From Blautia glucerasea (GTDB lineage: Bacteria; Bacillota; Clostridia; Lachnospirales; Lachnospiraceae), in the NCBI RefSeq assembly GCF_020537505.1, contig NZ_JAJBMO010000001.1, forward strand, positions 277,121 to 341,120: DNA of 64,000 nucleotides. Reading direction: 5' to 3'. Positions 8,365-17,012 of this stretch are shown one piece after another. Positions within the stretch are counted from its first letter, which is position 1. Each line of letters opens with the position of its first letter. The notes beneath the pieces are model-generated. The model made no database searches. It saw only the letters and a program-made list of their open reading frames with translations, and had not been told where the DNA came from. The position numbers and the translations under genes were made by a program.

Positions 8365-9308
8365 TCACCAATTGGAATGGAAAACCCTACCACTCTCTTG
8401 ACTACATGTTGAAAGAGCGCTTCGGGGAAAAAGTTTACAAAGTCACCTTAAACGGCGGTATGAGCTGCCCGAACCGTGACGGCACCATTGGACACGGCGG
8501 CTGTATCTTCTGCAGCGAGGGAGGCAGCGGCGATTTTGCCGCAAGCGCGGCGCTTTCCATTGCGGAACAAATTGACAGTCAGATCGCTATGCTCTCTGCT
8601 AAACGTCCAATCCACAAATATATCGCCTATTTCCAGGCGTATACCAATACTTATGCCCCAGTGCCATATCTGGAAAAAATTTTTCAGGAGGCTATTTCCC
8701 ATCCGGGAATTGTCGCCCTTTCCATTGGCACAAGACCGGATTGTCTGGGAGATGACGTGGTGGAACTTCTCTCCCGTCTAAATAGAATCAAACCGGTCTG
8801 GGTGGAGCTGGGACTTCAGACCATCCATGAATCTACTGCCGCTTACATCCGAAGGGGATATCCCCTGTCCTGTTTCGAAGATTCCCTTAAAAGACTTCGC
8901 CAGGCAGGTCTGGAAGTGGTGGTTCACACGATCCTGGGTCTTCCAAGGGAAACCAGGGCGGACATGCTGGCAACCATGGATTATTTAAGTGCCCAGGACA
9001 TTCGGGGCATCAAACTTCAGTTGCTCCACGTTCTGAAAGGCACTGATCTTGCATATGATTATCTTGCCGGTAAATTCAAGGTGCTGGAACGGGAAGAATA
9101 TATTGATCTTGTGGCAGATTGCCTGGAACATCTGGATCCTTCCATTGTGATCCACCGGGTTACCGGCGATGGTCCGAAGGATCTTTTGATCGCACCTTTA
9201 TGGGCAAGCCGGAAAAGAGAGGTCCTAAACCTGCTACACCATCGTTTGAAAGAGCGCCATAGTTTTCAAGGAAAGGCTCTGATCAGGGAAACCCCTGAAA
9301 CATATTGA
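8361..9308 (+). CDS. TIGR01212-family radical SAM protein (YhcC/YtqA-like)
   Basis: A 315-residue radical SAM enzyme of the TIGR01212 group (YhcC in E. coli, YtqA in Bacillus). The cluster motif has the atypical long spacing of this group: C36-x11-C48-x2-C51, inside 'SCPNRDGTIGHGGCIFC'. The following GSGDF is also typical. Later segments 'LSIGTRPDCLGDDVVELL' and 'ELGLQTIHESTA' match the Elp3/MiaB-like barrel and its SAM-binding strands. The substrate of this group is not firmly established; YtqA-type proteins have been linked to RNA modification. It overlaps the upstream membrane protein gene by four bases. Confidence 0.92.
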   Translation: MITNWNGKPYHSLDYMLKERFGEKVYKVTLNGGMSCPNRDGTIGHGGCIFCSEGGSGDFAASAALSIAEQIDSQIAMLSAKRPIHKYIAYFQAYTNTYAPVPYLEKIFQEAISHPGIVALSIGTRPDCLGDDVVELLSRLNRIKPVWVELGLQTIHESTAAYIRRGYPLSCFEDSLKRLRQAGLEVVVHTILGLPRETRADMLATMDYLSAQDIRGIKLQLLHVLKGTDLAYDYLAGKFKVLEREEYIDLVADCLEHLDPSIVIHRVTGDGPKDLLIAPLWASRKREVLNLLHHRLKERHSFQGKALIRETPETY

Positions 9309-9404
9309 AAAGCCATTCTATGATACCAGTGGCAAAAGACCTTTTGACACTCCTACCATTCTATAATATGTTTATCACATTTTCACCAGAAGGGAGGCTG
9401 GAAA

Positions 9405-9917
9405 ATGGCTACACCATTTACCGTTTACAAACTGATCATCTTATATATGCTTCGGAATTCTTCGTCCCCCATCACCAATTCGGAGATTTCGGAATTTATT
9501 CTGGATCGCGAGTACACCAATTATTTCCATCTGCAGCAGGCTCTTTCTGAGCTGGAGGAAACAGAGCTGATTGAGAAGCGTACCATTTCCAATACTTCCT
9601 ATTACTCTCTGACTGAGGATGGCAAAAATACCCTCACCTACTTCGAGAATGATATTTCCCAGGACATCCGCACCGAGGTACTTCAGTACCTGGCAGTCCG
9701 TGGTGCTTCCACAAGAAATCAGGTGAAAGCTCCCGCCGATTATTACATCAATAATCAGGGGGAATATGTGGTTCATCTTCAGCTTTTGCAGAAAGGCTCA
9801 TCTGTGATCGATCTTTCCCTTGCAGCGCCATCACTTTCTGCTGCAAAAGCCATATGCAAGCAGTGGCCGAAGAAATACGAAGAAATTTATGACAAAATAA
9901 TGGAGGGGCTTTTATAA
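9405..9917 (+). CDS. DUF4364 family protein (winged-helix-like)
   Basis: A 170-residue protein of the DUF4364 family of Clostridia. Residues about 5-75 resemble a winged helix: short helices, 'SEISEFILDREYTNYFHLQQ' as a helix-turn-helix, then 'TELIEKRTISNTSYYSLTED' as a wing. This looks like PadR- or MarR-type proteins. The start follows AGAAGGGAGG. The gene ends inside a bidirectional terminator shared with rarA. The target is unknown and a regulatory role is inferred from the fold only. Confidence 0.85.
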   Translation: MATPFTVYKLIILYMLRNSSSPITNSEISEFILDREYTNYFHLQQALSELEETELIEKRTISNTSYYSLTEDGKNTLTYFENDISQDIRTEVLQYLAVRGASTRNQVKAPADYYINNQGEYVVHLQLLQKGSSVIDLSLAAPSLSAAKAICKQWPKKYEEIYDKIMEGLL

Positions 9918-9934
9918 AGCTCCTCCAATTTTTT
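9902..9934. terminator. bidirectional terminator between the DUF4364 gene and rarA
   Basis: GGAGGGGCTTT/AAAGCTCCTCC (9902-9926) with a run of Ts on the plus strand. The stem overlaps the DUF4364 stop codon and rarA converges from the other side. Confidence 0.85.
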
Positions 9935-9937
9935 CGT

Positions 9938-11269
9938 TTATTCCCCATCTTCCACATGGCTTCGGATAAATTCCATATGCTCCTTCAGCTTCTTCTCATA
10001 TCCCATATCTGACAGCTCATAGAATGTTTCTCCTTGAATTTCATCCGGAAGATACTGCTGCTTCACGTAATGGTTGGGATAGCTGTGGGCATACTTATAG
10101 CCGATTCCGTGTCCCAGCTTCTCATGACCGCCATAGTGGGCATCCTGGAGATGAGCTGGCACCGTGGTCCTGGTCCGCTTCACACTGTCCATTGCTGCAA
10201 AAATCGCATTCACTGCAGCATTGCTCTTCGGCGCACATGCCATATAAGCTGCTGCCTGTGAAAGAATGATCTGGGATTCCGGCATTCCTACACGCTCTAC
10301 CGCCTGGGCTGCTGCTGTGGCAACTACAAGTGCCTGGGGATCTGCATTTCCAATGTCCTCAGAAGCCAGGATCATCATACGCCTTGCAATAAACTTCACA
10401 TCTTCCCCAGCGTAAAGCATCTTCGCCAGATAGTACACTGCGGCATCTGGATCGGAGCCACGCATACTCTTGATAAATGCAGAAATAATATCGTAATGGT
10501 TATCTCCATTCTTATCATAGCGCACCACGCGCTTCTGAATACACTCAGAAGCTACTTCCAGGGTAATATGGATCTTGCCGTCAGAATCTCTGGGCGTGGT
10601 GAGAATACCCAACTCAATGGCGTTTAAAGCGCTTCTGGCGTCCCCTCCTGCCATATCAGCCAGGAAATCCAGGGCATCCTCATCCAGAACAGCGTCATAG
10701 CTTCCCATACCCTTTTCCTTATCGTTTACTGCACGCAGGATCAGCTCCTTGATTTCTGGGATCTCCAACGCTTTCAGCTCAAAAACAATAGAACGGGATA
10801 AAAGCGCGCCATTTACCTCAAAATAAGGGTTCTCTGTAGTGGCACCAATGAGGATAATGGTTCCATCTTCCACAAAAGGCAGCAGATAATCCTGTTGTCC
10901 TTTGTTAAAGCGATGGATCTCGTCAATAAACAGAATGGTCTTTTTCCCATACATTCCAAGGGAATCCTGAGCCTGCTTTACTACCTCTTCCATATCCTTC
11001 TTACCTGCCACTGTTGCATTGATCTGGGTAAAATTTGCACTTGTAGTATTGGCAATCACTTTGGCAAGGGTGGTCTTGCCTGTACCGGGCGGGCCGTAGA
11101 AAATAACAGAGGTCAGTTTATCTGCCTTGATAGCTCTATAGAGCAATTTATCTTTTCCAACAATGTGCTGCTGCCCTACCACTTCCTCCAGCTTTGTGGG
11201 ACGAAGACGGGAAGCAAGGGGTGATTCATTCTCCATTGTTCTGGATTTCGCGTATTCAAATAAATCCAT
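9938..11269 (-). CDS. rarA: replication-associated recombination protein A (RarA/MgsA)
   Basis: A clamp-loader-like AAA+ ATPase that acts at stalled replication forks. Walker A is GPPGTGKT (about 59-66), Walker B/DExH is 'LFIDEIHRFNKGQQD' (about 111-125), sensor 1 lies at GATTENP and the arginine-finger region at LLSRS. The C-terminal tetramerisation domain contains the conserved 'RRMMILASEDIGNADPQAL' segment and the 'GIGYKYAHSYPNHYVKQQY' segment. The 443-residue length is normal. The ATG follows TGGAGAAAACTAC. It converges on the DUF4364 gene. Confidence 0.96.
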   Translation of the reverse strand: MDLFEYAKSRTMENESPLASRLRPTKLEEVVGQQHIVGKDKLLYRAIKADKLTSVIFYGPPGTGKTTLAKVIANTTSANFTQINATVAGKKDMEEVVKQAQDSLGMYGKKTILFIDEIHRFNKGQQDYLLPFVEDGTIILIGATTENPYFEVNGALLSRSIVFELKALEIPEIKELILRAVNDKEKGMGSYDAVLDEDALDFLADMAGGDARSALNAIELGILTTPRDSDGKIHITLEVASECIQKRVVRYDKNGDNHYDIISAFIKSMRGSDPDAAVYYLAKMLYAGEDVKFIARRMMILASEDIGNADPQALVVATAAAQAVERVGMPESQIILSQAAAYMACAPKSNAAVNAIFAAMDSVKRTRTTVPAHLQDAHYGGHEKLGHGIGYKYAHSYPNHYVKQQYLPDEIQGETFYELSDMGYEKKLKEHMEFIRSHVEDGE

Positions 11270-11413
11270 GTAGTTTTCTCCATTTCAAAATAAAAAATCA
11301 TCATGCCAGTTCACAAACGCGGTGCTGTCAGCATATGATCTGCCAGTAATTATCGTACATTTGTTCTAATTATAAACCATATGGCTTATTTAAGCAAGAC
11401 AATAAAATAGTTT

Positions 11414-11430
11414 GGTTACTGTTCACTCCG
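11414..11430 (+). repeat. short palindromic repeat, copy 2
   Basis: GGTTACTGTTCACTCCG, nearly identical to the minus strand at 3684-3700. It lies just outside the stop codon of the polysaccharide deacetylase gene. Confidence 0.5.
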
Positions 11431-11431
11431 T

Positions 11432-12262
11432 TCACGGCAATATCAGCTTATCTACCGTCACAAATTTATACCCTTCTTTCATCAGCAGATCCACGATCTG
11501 GAGTGCCGCATCCACTGAGCTTTGGTACGCATCGTGCATCAGGATCACTGCCCCATCCTCCACTTCATTTTTTACGATTCTCATGATCGAATCTACATTT
11601 TTACTCTTCCAGTCTAAGGTATCCACATCCCAAAGCACAGGAAACATCCCTACATAAAAATCCAGATTCTTTCTCCATTCCCCATAGGGCGGCCGCAGCC
11701 AGGCGGGGTACACACCGGTGATCTCATAGATTTCCTGATTGGTTGCCTCGATTTCCTCCTTTGCGGCTTCCTTTGAAATCTTATCCAGCTGCACATGATT
11801 GTATGTATGGTTTCCGATCAGATGTCCTTCCTCCTGCATTTGCTTCACTAGAACCTCTTTTCCCTCAATATTCTTTCCCATAAGAAAAAAGGTGGCGTGA
11901 ACGCCCCGCTCCTTTAAGCCTTCCAGAAGCAAAGGCGTATATTTGCTGCTAGGACCATCGTCAAAGGTTAGGGCAACTTTCTTCTTTTCCTGACAGCCCC
12001 CTTCCATCGTATCTTCTGATGTATCTTCTGGCGTATCTTCTGTCCTGCCATCCCGCCCATCTGAAACACCTATCACCTTGTCACTGGCAGCTTCTTTCTC
12101 TATTTTTTTAGAAATGCTCTCTGTGTTTTCCTGTTTCTGCACCAGGAAGCCTCTTATTCCTTCCACATTCTCCCCGATCCGCACAGCACAAAACCGTGCC
12201 AGCAGTATCGTCAGCACTCCAAATTCCACCCACATCACCAGATGTCCTATTTTCTTTTTCAT
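11432..12262 (-). CDS. membrane-anchored polysaccharide deacetylase (PdaA/PgdA type)
   Basis: A NodB-family carbohydrate esterase 4, probably removing acetyl groups from peptidoglycan or another envelope polysaccharide outside the cell. An N-terminal membrane anchor (about 5-25 from the start chosen here) is followed by a charged linker. The catalytic domain has all five motifs: TFDDGP, the metal-binding 'NHTYNH', RPPYG, 'DVDTLDW' and 'LMHD'. A longer frame opens at 12367, but those extra codons run through the terminator of the upstream gene. The internal Met at 12262 (MKKKIGHLVMW) gives a normal anchor and is preferred, although its ribosome site (GGCGGG) is modest. Confidence 0.9.
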   Translation of the reverse strand: MKKKIGHLVMWVEFGVLTILLARFCAVRIGENVEGIRGFLVQKQENTESISKKIEKEAASDKVIGVSDGRDGRTEDTPEDTSEDTMEGGCQEKKKVALTFDDGPSSKYTPLLLEGLKERGVHATFFLMGKNIEGKEVLVKQMQEEGHLIGNHTYNHVQLDKISKEAAKEEIEATNQEIYEITGVYPAWLRPPYGEWRKNLDFYVGMFPVLWDVDTLDWKSKNVDSIMRIVKNEVEDGAVILMHDAYQSSVDAALQIVDLLMKEGYKFVTVDKLILP

Positions 12263-12313
12263 ATCCCGCCGCCTGACATCTGTCCTTCCTGATAATATAT
12301 GTATGAAAAACGC

Positions 12314-12355
12314 AAAAAAGCACTGGAAGCCTCCTTCGAAGCCACCAGTGCTTTT
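12314..12355 (-). terminator. terminator of the cytidylate-kinase-like gene
   Basis: AAAGCACTGG (12317-12326) pairs with CCAGTGCTTT (12345-12354). In the minus direction it is followed by TTTTTT. A smaller palindrome (AACATGCA...TGCATGTT, 12363-12389) lies between it and the stop codon. Confidence 0.8.
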
Positions 12356-12390
12356 CCCTCTTAACATGCAGCCCTATGGCATGCATGTTC

Positions 12391-13011
12391 TTATTTCTTC
12401 ATCATTTGCAGCTGGTTCTCAATCTCTTCGATACATTTCTCATATCCCATCCTGCTGCTGTCCAGACACAGATCGTACTGGGTCGCATCCTTCCATTCCC
12501 TGCCAGTAAATCTGCGGTAATACTCATCCTTGCGCTTGTCGTCTTTCTGAAGGAATTTCTCGATTTCCTTTGTACTCATACTCAGCTTCTCAGCCGCTTT
12601 TTCCATTCGGAAAGCCCAATTAGCGTGTATAAATACGCGAAGCACATTTGGATAATCCTTCAAAATATAGTTGGAGCATCTTCCAATGATCACGCAGGAC
12701 TCTTTCTGTGCCAGCTCACGGATGATTTTCGCCTGGTAGTTAAACAGGTTCTCATCAGAGGTAAACTCCTTACTCTGAGGCGGGATCAGCTCACCGCTGT
12801 AAATACCGTTTTTTCCGAAAAACGGCTTCCTAGCGCTGGAATACTCGTCTACTCTTCCAAAAAGAGTTTCGTGGATTCCGCTGTCCTCAGATGCCATGCG
12901 GATAATATCCTTATCGTAATATCCAATCCCTAATTTCTTCGCAAGCATTTCACCAACGGTACGTCCACCGCTTCCATACTGTCTTGCAATGGTAATTACG
13001 AAATTGTCCAT
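12391..13011 (-). CDS. cytidylate kinase-like family protein
   Basis: A 206-residue P-loop protein of the cytidylate kinase-like family common in Clostridia. It opens 'FVITIARQYGSGGRTVGEML', with the modified P-loop GSGGRTVG. It continues with a YYDKDII segment like the NMP-binding part of Cmk, 'CVIIGRCSNYIL' as the core strand and 'DDKRKDEYYRRFTG' as a lid-like region. The canonical Cmk nucleotide-binding residues are not all present and the substrate is unknown, so a true CMP kinase role is not claimed. It has a strong AAGGAGGAGAAAA ribosome site and follows livF after a 183-bp gap. Confidence 0.85.
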   Translation of the reverse strand: MDNFVITIARQYGSGGRTVGEMLAKKLGIGYYDKDIIRMASEDSGIHETLFGRVDEYSSARKPFFGKNGIYSGELIPPQSKEFTSDENLFNYQAKIIRELAQKESCVIIGRCSNYILKDYPNVLRVFIHANWAFRMEKAAEKLSMSTKEIEKFLQKDDKRKDEYYRRFTGREWKDATQYDLCLDSSRMGYEKCIEEIENQLQMMKK

Positions 13012-13194
13012 TTTTCTCCTCCTTATTACACCGGTCAGTTCTCTAAATCGTTGTTATTTTCATTTCTTCTGGAAACAAAAAAATCACCCGACCGGATTAT
13101 TTTCCCATAAACAGCTGTATAAACCAGTTAGGTACCGCTGCCTTATCGCATTTTTAAGACAGGCAAACCTCTTCAGCTGTTAAATCCGCAAACC

Positions 13195-13905
13195 TTACTC
13201 TCCCAGATAGGCCTTCTGTACCGCCTCATCATTTAAAAGATCGCTTGCCTTTCCACTCATTGTGATCTTGCCAGTCTCAAGAACATAAGCGCGGTCCGCA
13301 ATAGAAAGTGCTTTCTTCGCATTCTGCTCTACCAGAAGTACGGTAGTACCACCTTCACTTACTACACGGATGATATCGAAAATCTCATTTACAAAAATCG
13401 GGGAAAGTCCCATGGACGGCTCGTCCATTACGATCAGTCTTGGTTTGCTCATAAGGGCACGTCCCATGGCAAGCATCTGCTGCTCACCACCGGAGAGTGT
13501 ACCGGCACGCTGTCCTTTACGTTCTTCCAGACGTGGGAATCGTTTATAGACTCCCGCAAGGCTTTCCTGGATCTCAGCCTTGTCTTTTCTTGTATAAGCT
13601 CCCATGATCAGGTTCTCATATACACTTAAGTCCGCGAAAACACGACGTCCCTCCGGGACATGTGCGATTCCCATCTCAACAATCTTATGCGCCGGAACCT
13701 TGGTAATATCTTTTCCTTCAAAAACAACGGAACCTTCTTTTGCAGAAAGAAGACCTGTCAGAGTCTGCAGTGTAGTAGTTTTTCCTGCACCATTGGCGCC
13801 GATCAGGGCAATAACCTCGCCCTGGTTTACCTCAAAGGAGATTCCTTTTAATGCCTGAATTACACCGTAATATACGTGTAAATCTTTCACTTCCAACATT
13901 GCCAT
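13195..13905 (-). CDS. livF: branched-chain amino acid ABC transporter, ATP-binding protein LivF
   Basis: The second ATPase of a HAAT-type importer, energising uptake of Leu/Ile/Val or related substrates. Walker A is GANGAGKTT, the signature is LSGGEQQML, Walker B is LIVMDEPSMGLSP, and H-loop/VEQN residues follow ('LLVEQNAKKAL'). The LivF hallmark 'VPEGRRVFADLSVYENL' is present. A longer frame opens at 13977 inside livG, but the AAGGAGG site and the paralogous start MAMLEV place the true start at 13905, 13 bases after the livG stop. It is the last gene of livJHMGF. Confidence 0.95.
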   Translation of the reverse strand: MAMLEVKDLHVYYGVIQALKGISFEVNQGEVIALIGANGAGKTTTLQTLTGLLSAKEGSVVFEGKDITKVPAHKIVEMGIAHVPEGRRVFADLSVYENLIMGAYTRKDKAEIQESLAGVYKRFPRLEERKGQRAGTLSGGEQQMLAMGRALMSKPRLIVMDEPSMGLSPIFVNEIFDIIRVVSEGGTTVLLVEQNAKKALSIADRAYVLETGKITMSGKASDLLNDEAVQKAYLGE

Positions 13906-13918
13906 TTCTTTTTCCTCC

Positions 13919-14677
13919 TTATTCGCCCAGATATGCAGTAACAACAGTTGGATCCTTAAGAACCTTAGCTGTCTCACCCTGACAGAGAACCTGTCCGAAG
14001 TTCAGTACAGTCAGCTCCTCACAGATACCGCCAACCAGCTTCATATCATGCTCGATCAGCAGGATAGTCATATTGAAATGTTCTCTTACAAATCGGATGG
14101 TATCCATCAGCTCCTGGGTCTCGTTAGGATTCATACCAGCAGCCGGCTCATCCAGAAGGAGAAGCTTGGGATCTGTGGCAAGTGCTCTGGCGATCTCCAG
14201 CTTACGCTGTTTACCATAAGGAAGGTTTCCTGCAAGAAGGCCAGCTTCCTGATCCAGGTTAAACACCTTCAGGATTTCCATAGCACGCTCATTCATCTCT
14301 TTTTCTACTTTAAAATACTTCGGAAGTCTTAAAATTCCTGTCAAAGTAGAATATTTATAATGGTTGTGCAGACCTGCCTTAACATTATCCAGCACTGTCA
14401 TATCCTTAAAAAGTCGAATATTCTGGAATGTTCGTGCAATTCCTGCTTTATTGATGTCGATAATACTTTTTCCTGTGATGTCCTGGCCATCCAATTTGAT
14501 AATTCCCTCATTTGGCTTATAAACGCCTGTAAGAAGGTTGAATACAGTTGTTTTTCCAGCACCGTTTGGTCCGATCAGGCCGTACAGCTCTCCTTTTTCA
14601 ATTTTCATATGAAAATTATCGACAGCGTGAAGACCGCCAAACTGGATAGAAAGATTGTTTACCTCTAACATTGCCAT
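13919..14677 (-). CDS. livG: branched-chain amino acid ABC transporter, ATP-binding protein LivG
   Basis: The first ATPase of the importer. Walker A is GPNGAGKTT, the family-specific AGIARTFQNIRLF follows, the signature region is LPYGKQRKLEIARAL and Walker B is LLLLDEPAAGMNP, with 'LIEHDMKLV' at the H-loop. The 252-residue length is normal. The start has an AGGAGGCGG site that overlaps the end of livM (gap two bases), indicating translational coupling. Confidence 0.95.
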   Translation of the reverse strand: MAMLEVNNLSIQFGGLHAVDNFHMKIEKGELYGLIGPNGAGKTTVFNLLTGVYKPNEGIIKLDGQDITGKSIIDINKAGIARTFQNIRLFKDMTVLDNVKAGLHNHYKYSTLTGILRLPKYFKVEKEMNERAMEILKVFNLDQEAGLLAGNLPYGKQRKLEIARALATDPKLLLLDEPAAGMNPNETQELMDTIRFVREHFNMTILLIEHDMKLVGGICEELTVLNFGQVLCQGETAKVLKDPTVVTAYLGE

Positions 14678-14679
14678 AA

Positions 14680-15753
14680 TTAAGCCGCCTCCTTTTCTTT
14701 GCCATGACCTTTGATTTTTTCAACAATGCGGCTTCTGAAATCTCTTGCTGCAGGAGCCCAGTTGAAAAGCATCATTGCGATCATTACGATTGCATAGATC
14801 AGCATACGGTATGTGGAGAATCCACGAAGCAGCTCAGGAAGTGCATAAAGCACGATAGTTGCAAGGATACTTCCGCGAAGATTTCCCATACCTCCAAGGA
14901 TAACGTATACCAGGATGGTGATGGACATATTGTAGTCGAAAATGGAAACCTTCAGCATGGAAAGGTTATGGGCATAAAGCACACCAGCTACTCCGGCAAT
15001 TGCTGCTGAAACAGTGAACGCCAGCAGTTTGTTCTTTGTTACGTTGATACCGATGGATTCGGCTGCAATACGGTTGTCACGGGTAGATGTGATGGCACGT
15101 CCGCTTCTGGAATTTACCAGATTCTGGATGACAAACAGGGCAATCAGAACCAGAATCACACCAATCAGGAAGAAATAATCCTTAATATCTTTGTATAAAG
15201 TGGCTGTTCCTGCGACACCAAGGGCACCCTTGATGATCTGTTTTCCGCCTGGATCCAGCTGAAGATTGGATGCACTTGTTGCAACGTGAAGGCCTTTGTC
15301 ATCCACACCAACATACAGAATGTTGATCAGGTTCTTGATGATCTCACCAAATGCCAGAGTTACGATTGCAAGGTAGTCGCCGCGAAGTCTCAGTACCGGA
15401 ATACCGATAAGCACACCGAAAATAGCAGCAACAGCTGCACCTACCAGTAATGCAAGAATCAGTCTTGGGACAGACGGAATAAGATCACTGGTAACATGGG
15501 AAAATACCGCACTGGAGTAAGCTCCAACACACATAAATCCTGCGTGTCCAAGGCTAAGCTCTCCAGAATAACCTACTACCAGGTTCAGGGAAAGAGAAGC
15601 GATGGTGTATACACAGATTGGTACCAGAAGGCCGGTAAGCAGTCTGGACAGGTTTCCGGTAGAGGAAAGAATCTGTACCACAACGAAGATTGCGATTACC
15701 ATGCCATATGTAATAAAGTTGTTTTTTGTTGTTTTGTTCATATTCTTTTTCAT
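14680..15753 (-). CDS. livM: branched-chain amino acid ABC transporter permease LivM
   Basis: An inner-membrane permease of the HAAT family with about eight to nine membrane segments. 'LSLNLVVGYSGELSLGHAGF' is the classic LivM motif, and the cytoplasmic loop 'AAESIGINVTKNKLLAFTVS' (EAA-like) contacts the ATPases. A GTG lies three codons upstream at 15762, but the GAGGTG site sits six bases before the ATG at 15753, which is preferred. The C-terminal tail is basic and ends KEKEAA. It pairs with LivH. Confidence 0.93.
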   Translation of the reverse strand: MKKNMNKTTKNNFITYGMVIAIFVVVQILSSTGNLSRLLTGLLVPICVYTIASLSLNLVVGYSGELSLGHAGFMCVGAYSSAVFSHVTSDLIPSVPRLILALLVGAAVAAIFGVLIGIPVLRLRGDYLAIVTLAFGEIIKNLINILYVGVDDKGLHVATSASNLQLDPGGKQIIKGALGVAGTATLYKDIKDYFFLIGVILVLIALFVIQNLVNSRSGRAITSTRDNRIAAESIGINVTKNKLLAFTVSAAIAGVAGVLYAHNLSMLKVSIFDYNMSITILVYVILGGMGNLRGSILATIVLYALPELLRGFSTYRMLIYAIVMIAMMLFNWAPAARDFRSRIVEKIKGHGKEKEAA

Positions 15754-15763
15754 ATCGGCCACC

Positions 15764-16648
15764 TCATACTTTCTCCTGGATGTTCTTGCCGAACAGACCA
15801 GATGGTTTTACAAGCAGCACGACGATCAGAACTGCAAACACGATTGCATCTGCAACCTGAGAGGAAATATAAGCCTTACTGAAGATCTCGATCACGCCAA
15901 GAAGGATTCCGCCAACCATGGCGCCAGGGATAGATCCGATTCCACCAAATACAGCGGCAACGAATGCTTTGATACCAGGCATTGCTCCTGTGTAAGGAGT
16001 CAGTGTAGGATAAGCGGAGCAAAGGAGAAGCCCAGCGATTGCTGCAAGTCCGGAACCGATTGCAAAGGTAAGAGAAATGGTAGCGTTTACATTGACACCC
16101 ATCAGCTGTGCAGCATCACGGTCCTCAGAAACAGCCTGCATGGCACGTCCTGGTTTGGTTTTCTTTACAAAAAGCTGAAGGCCGACCATGATCACGATAC
16201 AGGCAAGGATAGTTACAATGGTAACACCCTTAATGGTAAGCTGTCCGTCAAACAGAACCAGGGCTGGAACATTGATAACCGGAACGAAGCTCTTTGCATC
16301 TGCGCCGAAGATCAAAAGTGCCAGGTTCTGAAGCAGGTAGCTGACACCGATTGCAGTGATCAGAACTGCCAGGTTGGAAGAAGCTTTACGAAGCGGTCTG
16401 TAGGCAACTGTCTCAATGACAACACCGGCTACCGTACAGATCACAACGGAAAGAATGATTGCCAAAATTGGTGACATACTGGCTTTGGTAACTGCGGTAA
16501 GGATTACAAATGCTCCAACCATAATAACGTCACCATGTGCGAAGTTCAGCATTTTTGCAATACCATATACCATTGTATAGCCAAGAGCGATGATCGCATA
16601 GATACTGCCCAGGCTGATACCATCTTTTAAATAGGATATAAAACTCAT
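15764..16648 (-). CDS. livH: branched-chain amino acid ABC transporter permease LivH
   Basis: An inner-membrane permease with about eight membrane segments. It opens 'MSFISYLKDGISLGSIYAII' and contains 'GYTMVYGIAKMLNFAHGDV', the standard LivH signature. The EAA-like loop is 'DRDAAQLMGVNVNATISLTF'. The reading frame can be extended to 16798, but those codons run through the MITE-like repeat. The ATG at 16648 has an AAGAGGTG site and matches family starts. It ends ten bases before the livM start. Confidence 0.94.
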   Translation of the reverse strand: MSFISYLKDGISLGSIYAIIALGYTMVYGIAKMLNFAHGDVIMVGAFVILTAVTKASMSPILAIILSVVICTVAGVVIETVAYRPLRKASSNLAVLITAIGVSYLLQNLALLIFGADAKSFVPVINVPALVLFDGQLTIKGVTIVTILACIVIMVGLQLFVKKTKPGRAMQAVSEDRDAAQLMGVNVNATISLTFAIGSGLAAIAGLLLCSAYPTLTPYTGAMPGIKAFVAAVFGGIGSIPGAMVGGILLGVIEIFSKAYISSQVADAIVFAVLIVVLLVKPSGLFGKNIQEKV

Positions 16649-16705
16649 AATGCACCTCTTAACTGGATTTGTTACTGTAACTAGTAACGAATTTTTCTTT
16701 TCCAT

Positions 16706-16834
16706 GAGCGTGTTTGAAAATTCATTCCCGGCTTTTTCCGCTGTAAGAATTTCTGTCGCTTCCAAAACGGACATGTCGCCTATCGCCGACATCACCATAT
16801 ATGAAAAAGCGGAAGTAAATTTTCAGACACGCTC
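16706..16834. repeat. MITE-like element with imperfect terminal inverted repeats
   Basis: A 129-bp unit whose ends (16706-16738 and 16803-16834) are imperfect inverted repeats of about 33 bp, both starting GAGCGTGTYTGAAAATT and ending GCTTTTTC. A smaller stem (ATGTCG 16773-16778 with CGACAT 16787-16792) lies inside. End-like fragments recur at 25746-25770, 37313-37329 and 59252-59277. It carries no transposase and lies in the livJ-livH gap. Confidence 0.6.
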
Positions 16835-16855
16835 CAGTTATTTTATAGTTATTTT

Positions 16856-16878
16856 GGTTGTCCCGGAGCGGAGCAACC
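16856..16878. repeat. GC-rich hairpin
   Basis: GGTTG-TCC pairs with GGA-(G)-CAACC around a short loop. It has no T-run on either side in the correct place, so it is not a standard terminator. The string CGGAGCAAC recurs in the GC-rich sequence at the right window edge. Confidence 0.4.
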
Positions 16879-16898
16879 ATTATTTTATAATTGCAAAG

Positions 16899-16932
16899 AA
16901 GGAGACGGACCCACAGGTAACCGTCTCCCCTT
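16899..16932 (-). terminator. intercistronic terminator/attenuator between livJ and livH
   Basis: GGAGACGG (16901-16908) pairs with CCGTCTCC (16921-16928), followed on the minus strand by TTCTTTG. The short T-run suggests partial termination, giving more binding protein than permease. Confidence 0.55.
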
Positions 16933-17012
16933 TGCTAACGGCCATCCCCTGCGAACTCAGGGAAATGGTTAAGACCCTGCCGCATATCCGGCATAATGTC
17001 CTTTATTCTTTA

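Noticed and set aside
9305..9550. 81-codon plus-strand frame after the radical SAM gene
   Set aside because: It overlaps the DUF4364 gene in another frame and has no protein family features.
15602..16474. 290-codon plus-strand frame rich in Cys, His and Asn
   Set aside because: It is antisense to livM and livH, which have clear motifs and coupling; no family features or ribosome site.
16649..16798. N-terminal extension of LivH
   Set aside because: The extra codons run through the repeat element and lack a ribosome site; the ATG at 16648 has AAGAGGTG.
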